From contig NZ_LZKR01000156.1 in NCBI RefSeq assembly GCF_001672915.1, forward strand, positions 1-64,000: a stretch of 64,000 nt of DNA. Direction: 5' to 3'. This DNA comes from Mycobacterium sp. 1245805.9 (GTDB taxonomy: Bacteria > Actinomycetota > Actinomycetes > Mycobacteriales > Mycobacteriaceae). Made by a program: the position numbers and the translations under genes. Below the pieces are notes generated by a model that was not told the DNA's origin, searched no databases, and saw only the letters and a list, made by a program, of their open reading frames with translations. Each line of letters begins with the position of its first letter. The first letter of the stretch is position 1. This document shows positions 60,210 to 64,000 of this stretch, piece by piece.

Positions 60210-61121
60210 TCAGAGCGTGTGGATTTGCTGCACCGGCAGCCGGGCACCGCGCCGCGGTTCGTATGCCAGCCCGCTGGCCTCGAGCAAGCGAACCACCCGG
60301 TGGCGGTGCGGGCGCATCGGTTCGAGCAGCTCGAGCATCACGGCGTCGTCGACGGGGCGGCCCAGCAGCGTCCAGCCGATCATCTTCGGGATGTGGTAGT
60401 CGCCCACCGACACGGCGTCGGCGTCACCCAATGCGCGCTGCGCGGTTTCGGCCGCGGTCCACTCACCCACTCCCGGGAGCGACGTCAACGCCCGCCGGAC
60501 CTGCTCCGCCGGGCGCGACACCAGCCGCTCGAGCGAGTCCGCCCGCCGCGCACAACTCACCACGGCCTGCGCCCGCCTCGGGTCGACGTTGGCGCGATGA
60601 AACTCCCACGACGGGATGTGCCGCCACGCCTCGGCCGACGGCGGCACCCGCATCCCGGCCGGCGCCGGCCCGGGCGCGGGCGTCCCGTGCTTGGAGACCA
60701 GGACGCGCCAGGACCGGAACGCGTCGGCGCCGGGCACCCGCTGCTCGATGATCGCCGGGATCAGGGCCTCCAGCACCCGCCCGGTGCGGCCCAGTCGCAG
60801 ATGCGGCACGCGTTGGTGGGCGGCGGCAACGACGGGGTCGCGCGGCTCGAAGTCCGACGCGTCGTCGTCGGCGCCCAGCATGGCGGGCAGCATCTCGATG
60901 AACTCCGGCGCACCGGCGCCCCAGGCCTCGCAATGGGCCGCGTTGGCAGCGGCGCGGCTGATCCGCGCCGTGACGGGCCCACTGGGCAGCAGGCTGGTTC
61001 GCCAGATGGTGCCGTCACCGGGCAACCGAAAGCAAGGGTCGCGCGGACCGCGGCGCAGGGGCGCCAGGGTGTGCCCGAAGCTGGCCGCCCCGGGGAATGT
61101 GACCGTGCGCGCGCTCTTCAC
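60210..61121 (-). CDS. HhH-GPD DNA glycosylase-like protein, Rv0142-like
   Basis: This 303-residue protein of the AlkA/3-methyladenine-DNA-glycosylase superfamily shows the helix-hairpin-helix LPGVGEWTAAETAQRALGDADAVSVGDYH. Asp residues of that segment stand where the catalytic Asp is expected. It likely removes alkylated bases. The GTG at 61119-61121 has AAGGG 6 nt upstream and gives the start MKSARTV; the open frame further up has no good site. It resembles Rv0142 in position and is divergent from the SnoaL-like gene. Confidence 0.82.
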   Translation of the reverse strand: MKSARTVTFPGAASFGHTLAPLRRGPRDPCFRLPGDGTIWRTSLLPSGPVTARISRAAANAAHCEAWGAGAPEFIEMLPAMLGADDDASDFEPRDPVVAAAHQRVPHLRLGRTGRVLEALIPAIIEQRVPGADAFRSWRVLVSKHGTPAPGPAPAGMRVPPSAEAWRHIPSWEFHRANVDPRRAQAVVSCARRADSLERLVSRPAEQVRRALTSLPGVGEWTAAETAQRALGDADAVSVGDYHIPKMIGWTLLGRPVDDAVMLELLEPMRPHRHRVVRLLEASGLAYEPRRGARLPVQQIHTL

Positions 61122-61184
61122 CGATAACCCTTCGGACCGCCCTGATTGACCGCCAACTGTGCCCCAAGACAATATTGCGATGTG

Positions 61185-61580
61185 ATGACGCCTTTCGACG
61201 GCCCGCACACCGAACTCGCGTGGATGTTCCTGCAGAGCCTCAGCGAGGGCGGCGATTTGGACGAGGGCTTTTCGCTGCTGAGCGACGACTTCACCTATTG
61301 GAGCCTGTACACCCGGGTCTCTTTCGACAAGGCGACCCTGCGGCAAGCGATCGACTGGCGCAAACGGACGCTGGAAATCACCGTCGATCTCGTCCGGTGT
61401 GTGAGCGAGGGCGACACCGTGGTCGTGGAGGCCATCGCATCCGGCACCACCACCGACGGCGTCGACTACAGAAGCCCGTTCGCCTGCATCTTCGAGATGC
61501 GCGACGGACTGATCGTCTCGATGCGGGAGTACAGCGACACCCGCGCTGCGGCGCAGGCGCTGCCCACATCCACCTTCTGA
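61185..61580 (+). CDS. SnoaL/NTF2-like protein, Rv0141c-like
   Basis: This NTF2-fold protein of 131 residues has LSDDFTYWSLYTRVSFDKATLRQ and SPFACIFEMRDGLIVSMREYSDT typical of SnoaL-like ketosteroid-isomerase relatives. The function is unknown. I use the ATG at 61185; the frame is open to 61146 but without a ribosome site, and the gene may be leaderless. It is convergent with the DUF427 gene, 4 bp apart. Confidence 0.8.
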   Translation: MTPFDGPHTELAWMFLQSLSEGGDLDEGFSLLSDDFTYWSLYTRVSFDKATLRQAIDWRKRTLEITVDLVRCVSEGDTVVVEAIASGTTTDGVDYRSPFACIFEMRDGLIVSMREYSDTRAAAQALPTSTF

Positions 61581-61584
61581 GCGC

Positions 61585-61965
61585 CTACTGCGCCAGGACG
61601 CTGATCTCCGCCTTGGTCGGGTAGAAGGCGACGTGCCCCGCGATCTCCGCGACGGCGGGGTAGGGCTCCTCGTACGTCCAGATCACGTCGTCGACGGTCT
61701 CGCCGGCCGAGGTGGTCACGCTGTAGTAGCTGGCGTCGCCCTTGAACGGGCAATGGGTGCTGGTGTCGGTGCGGGTGAGCCGGTCGGAGACCACGTCGCT
61801 CATCGGAATATATTGCACCGCAGGCAAACTCGCCTCGCGTAGCTCGAGCGCCGCGGTGGTGTCGGCGACCAACTCGCCCTTGACGCGGACCTGCACCCGG
61901 CCCCTCGTCGGCTCGATGGTGATCGGATGCCCGGCGCTCGGTTCTTTGATTTCCGGGTGGGTCAT
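61585..61965 (-). CDS. DUF427 protein, Rv0140-like
   Basis: This single-domain DUF427 protein of 126 residues has HCPFKGDASYYSVTT and DVIWTYEEPYPAV. It is the same fold as each half of the 22983 protein and resembles Rv0140. GAGGAGG lies 6 nt before the ATG at 61963-61965, which I prefer to an ATG 12 codons upstream. The function is unknown. Confidence 0.86.
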   Translation of the reverse strand: MTHPEIKEPSAGHPITIEPTRGRVQVRVKGELVADTTAALELREASLPAVQYIPMSDVVSDRLTRTDTSTHCPFKGDASYYSVTTSAGETVDDVIWTYEEPYPAVAEIAGHVAFYPTKAEISVLAQ

Positions 61966-62025
61966 GGGTTCCTCCTCAGACGCGGATAGCCTGTGCAACA
62001 CCAGCCCCCATGCAACCCTTCCCGA

Positions 62026-62895
62026 TCAGGCCGGCCCGAATGCGTAGCGGTGGTATTGCGCCATCTTGGCAAAGGCCTCCACTAGCGACATTGCCTTCCC
62101 CATCACCCGCGCGGAGATCGGGAGTTGCGCGAAGGTGTAGGACTCGAACCACCGTTCCCAGGCCACGAGCCGCACACCCGGCACCGCGTCGACGATATCG
62201 TCGGGCCCGTTGATCGCCCAGGACAGCGTGGATCCCGAACGGCGCACGACGCTATTGAGCCACTGCGACTTGATCCCGAGCCAGTTGAATGCGTCGAACT
62301 GCAGCTCGCCTGAGCCGAAGTGGTCGACCATGCGGCGCAGCAGCCCGATGCCGTCCTGCTCGGTGAGATACATGGTCAGCCCCTCGCCGATCATCAGCGC
62401 GGGACGGTCCGCGGGAATGTCCCCGAGCCAGGCCGGGTCGGTGACGGAGGCGGCGATGACCCGGTAGTGGTCGCGCGCGGGGTAGAGGTGCGCGCGCAGC
62501 GCAGCGACGTCGGGGTAGTCGACGTCATACCACTCGACGCCTGGGCCTGGCCGCACCCGGAGGCATCGGCTGTCGAGTCCGCAGCCCAGGTGCAGCACGA
62601 CAGCCCGCGGGTGTGCGGCGAGAAATTGGCGCACCCAGGTATCGAAGTGCGCGGACCGGGTGGTGACCGACGGCGCCCTGCTCGGCGTGATGGCGGTCTT
62701 TTTCCAGTCGTAGTCGATGCGTTGGACGATCTCCTTCGCGTACCGATCGCCCAGGATCGGCGAGTCGAAGTCGGCGTCCAGCGCCTTGGCGTACAGCGTC
62801 GCCAGCATCGTCTGGGGCGCCCCGCTGAGGTCGACGCTTATCCTTTCGGCAGTCACGCCGCCCGAGGCTAGTCGCGAGGCGACCGCCTCAGTCAT
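62026..62895 (-). CDS. LCMT-type SAM-dependent methyltransferase
   Basis: This 289-residue methyltransferase is of the leucine-carboxyl-methyltransferase/PaaM-like family (PF04072): VVLHLGCGLDSRCLRV as motif I, then WYDVDYPDV and LMIGEGLTMYL. It is related in fold to, but clearly distinct from, the TIGR00027 pair at 54481 and 55442. The substrate is unknown. It lies 24 bp downstream of the epimerase-like gene and may share its transcript. Confidence 0.85.
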   Translation of the reverse strand: MTEAVASRLASGGVTAERISVDLSGAPQTMLATLYAKALDADFDSPILGDRYAKEIVQRIDYDWKKTAITPSRAPSVTTRSAHFDTWVRQFLAAHPRAVVLHLGCGLDSRCLRVRPGPGVEWYDVDYPDVAALRAHLYPARDHYRVIAASVTDPAWLGDIPADRPALMIGEGLTMYLTEQDGIGLLRRMVDHFGSGELQFDAFNWLGIKSQWLNSVVRRSGSTLSWAINGPDDIVDAVPGVRLVAWERWFESYTFAQLPISARVMGKAMSLVEAFAKMAQYHRYAFGPA

Positions 62896-62919
62896 GTTGA
62901 ACGCCCAGCGGCGCGGCGT

Positions 62920-63939
62920 TCAGCTCCGAGTCGCGCTCTTGCCCGTGGCGCCTTTCAGCTCCGCCCAGAATCGGGCCGCCTCGCGGATGGATTCCTCCAC
63001 CGGGCGTGGCTGCCAACCCAATTCGCGCATCGCCTTGCCGCTGTCGACGGGGGCTTCGGCGCGCATCATCCGCACCGACTTGAGGCTGAGTTCGGAGTCC
63101 TTGCCGGTGAGCCGCGCCCTCAGGCTGCCGAACGCGCCCAGGGCGTAGAGCACCGGAACAGAAATCGAGCGTCGCGGCGGCGGCACCCCCGCCTCGTCGG
63201 CCGCGATGCGCACGACATCGTTCAGCGCGAACATCCGCTCGGAGACCAGGTATCGCTCCCCGATGCGGCCGCGCTCGGCGGCCAGGATCATGGCCCGGGC
63301 GGCGTCGTCGACGCCGACGACCTCCAGCTCGATGCCGTTCATCAGGAAGGGCAGCTTCCCGAACACTGCGCCGGCGATGAAGGCGCCGTGCGGGGTACCG
63401 CCCCAGTCGCCGCTGCCGTACGTCGTCGAGACGCACATCGCGACGGCGGGCAGCCCGGCTTCGGCCACGTAGCGCATCACCAAATCCTCGGCCTGGACCC
63501 GGGATTGGACATAGGGGGTCAGCCCGCGCGGGTCGATGACGTCCTGTTCGGTCGCCACGTGCCCGTGTCGTCGGCCCACCGTCGCGTACGTGCTGGTGAA
63601 GACGAACCTGCGCAGGCCGGGCTCTTTGACGGCGACGTCGAGAACGTTGCGCAGGCCTTCGACGTTGGTGCGAAACAACGGCGACGGGTCACGCAGCCAG
63701 GCGCGGGTGTCGACGACGCAGTAGTAGACGTCGTCGACGCCGTCCATCGCCTCGCGCACCGTGTCGGTGTCGAAGACGTCGCCCTCAAAGCGGGTGACCT
63801 GCAGGTCGTCGATGCTGCGGGTGTTGGCTTTCGGGCGCACCATGACCCGCACGTCGGCGCCGTCGGCGACGAGTTGGCGGGTCACATGCGAACCCAGAAA
63901 GCCGTTGGCGCCGATGACGAGCTTGGGTTTGGCGCTCAC
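62920..63939 (-). CDS. NAD-dependent epimerase/dehydratase-like oxidoreductase, Rv0139-like
   Basis: This extended SDR of 339 residues has GANGFLGSHVTRQLVADGADVRVMVRP and a dihydroflavonol-reductase-like body (FTSTYATVGRR, then YVQSRVQAEDL, with the Tyr but not the usual YxxxK Lys spacing). It resembles M. tuberculosis Rv0139 and may act on a steroid or lipid alcohol. The GTG at 63937-63939 overlaps the stop of the preceding gene (GTGA), which fixes the start. Confidence 0.86.
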   Translation of the reverse strand: MSAKPKLVIGANGFLGSHVTRQLVADGADVRVMVRPKANTRSIDDLQVTRFEGDVFDTDTVREAMDGVDDVYYCVVDTRAWLRDPSPLFRTNVEGLRNVLDVAVKEPGLRRFVFTSTYATVGRRHGHVATEQDVIDPRGLTPYVQSRVQAEDLVMRYVAEAGLPAVAMCVSTTYGSGDWGGTPHGAFIAGAVFGKLPFLMNGIELEVVGVDDAARAMILAAERGRIGERYLVSERMFALNDVVRIAADEAGVPPPRRSISVPVLYALGAFGSLRARLTGKDSELSLKSVRMMRAEAPVDSGKAMRELGWQPRPVEESIREAARFWAELKGATGKSATRS

Positions 63940-64000
63940 TGTTGCCCACCGTTCTGTTGCATCCAACGCGCGGCGTCGTCGTCGAGGGTGCCCAGCTGCT
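63936..64000 (-). CDS. 3' end of an unidentified gene (cut by window)
   Basis: The last 20 codons of a minus-strand frame are visible, ending LDDDAARWMQQNGGQQ and a TGA that overlaps the next GTG start. This is the same coupling as elsewhere, so it is probably a real gene end. It is too short to identify. Confidence 0.5.
   Translation of the reverse strand, partial: QLGTLDDDAARWMQQNGGQQ

Overview
This window is high-GC actinobacterial DNA, almost certainly from a non-tuberculous, probably slow-growing Mycobacterium. The evidence is an mce1 lipid-import operon with its own GntR regulator and fadD5, four PE proteins carrying PE-PPE esterase domains, a split pntAa/pntAb/pntB transhydrogenase, ptbB, and frequent GTG/TTG starts with 4-bp ATGA/GTGA overlaps. 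Read on the minus strand, the order matches, from memory, the M. tuberculosis H37Rv segment from about Rv0139 to Rv0172, with large extra blocks.

Layout. (1) 1-10017: mce1D (cut by the window edge), mce1C, B, A, yrbE1B, yrbE1A and fadD5 on minus, and the divergent repressor gene mce1R on plus. (2) 10236-20170, minus: a tightly packed 12-gene block. From its promoter end it encodes two uncharacterised proteins, a cytochrome P450, a zinc-type alcohol dehydrogenase, an HpcH/HpaI aldolase, an NTF2-like protein, an SDR, a Baeyer-Villiger-type monooxygenase, an HSL-family esterase, a hydroxyacid-oxoacid transhydrogenase, a hot-dog thioesterase and an SRPBCC protein. Only the last two belong to the conserved mce1 neighbourhood; the rest look like an inserted ring- or ketone-opening catabolic pathway. 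(3) 20261-27024: a CoA-transferase, a NmrA-like/HxlR divergent pair with two perfect operators, a DUF427 protein, a LuxR regulator lacking its ATPase half, and a benzoylformate-decarboxylase-like enzyme. (4) 27032-32847: two divergent operons (thioesterase, F420-type oxidoreductase and acyl-CoA dehydrogenase; SRPBCC, SMP-30 lactonase, thioesterase and TetR). (5) 32930-37522: a DDN-like protein, an FAD oxidase (Rv0161-like), an SDR, a DapB-like reductase and a hydrolase. (6) 37645-51017: PE-PPE, TetR, pntB/Ab/Aa, fadE2, ptbB and three tandem PE-PPE genes. (7) 51014-64000: quinone oxidoreductase, SDR, ALDH, two methyltransferases, TetR, pirin, ClC, Dps, a DNA glycosylase, small proteins, a third methyltransferase and an epimerase.

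The most interesting signal is a 28-bp box with fixed spacing (GTGACAC at one end, GTAAAG or GTAAGG at the other). It occurs at 20220, 30024, 30570 and 32273. It lies in front of the P450/monooxygenase operon, between the two divergent operons of block 4, in front of the lactonase gene, and immediately in front of the TetR gene. This suggests that one autoregulated TetR protein controls a two-part catabolic regulon: an oxygenase/ring-opening operon plus acyl-CoA processing operons. I do not recognise this system as described. Its substrate is unknown; a cyclic alcohol or ketone, or a terpenoid-like compound, is an inference from the enzyme set.

No tRNA, rRNA, CRISPR array, insertion sequence or phage gene was seen. 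No gene-free stretch exceeds about 250 bp.
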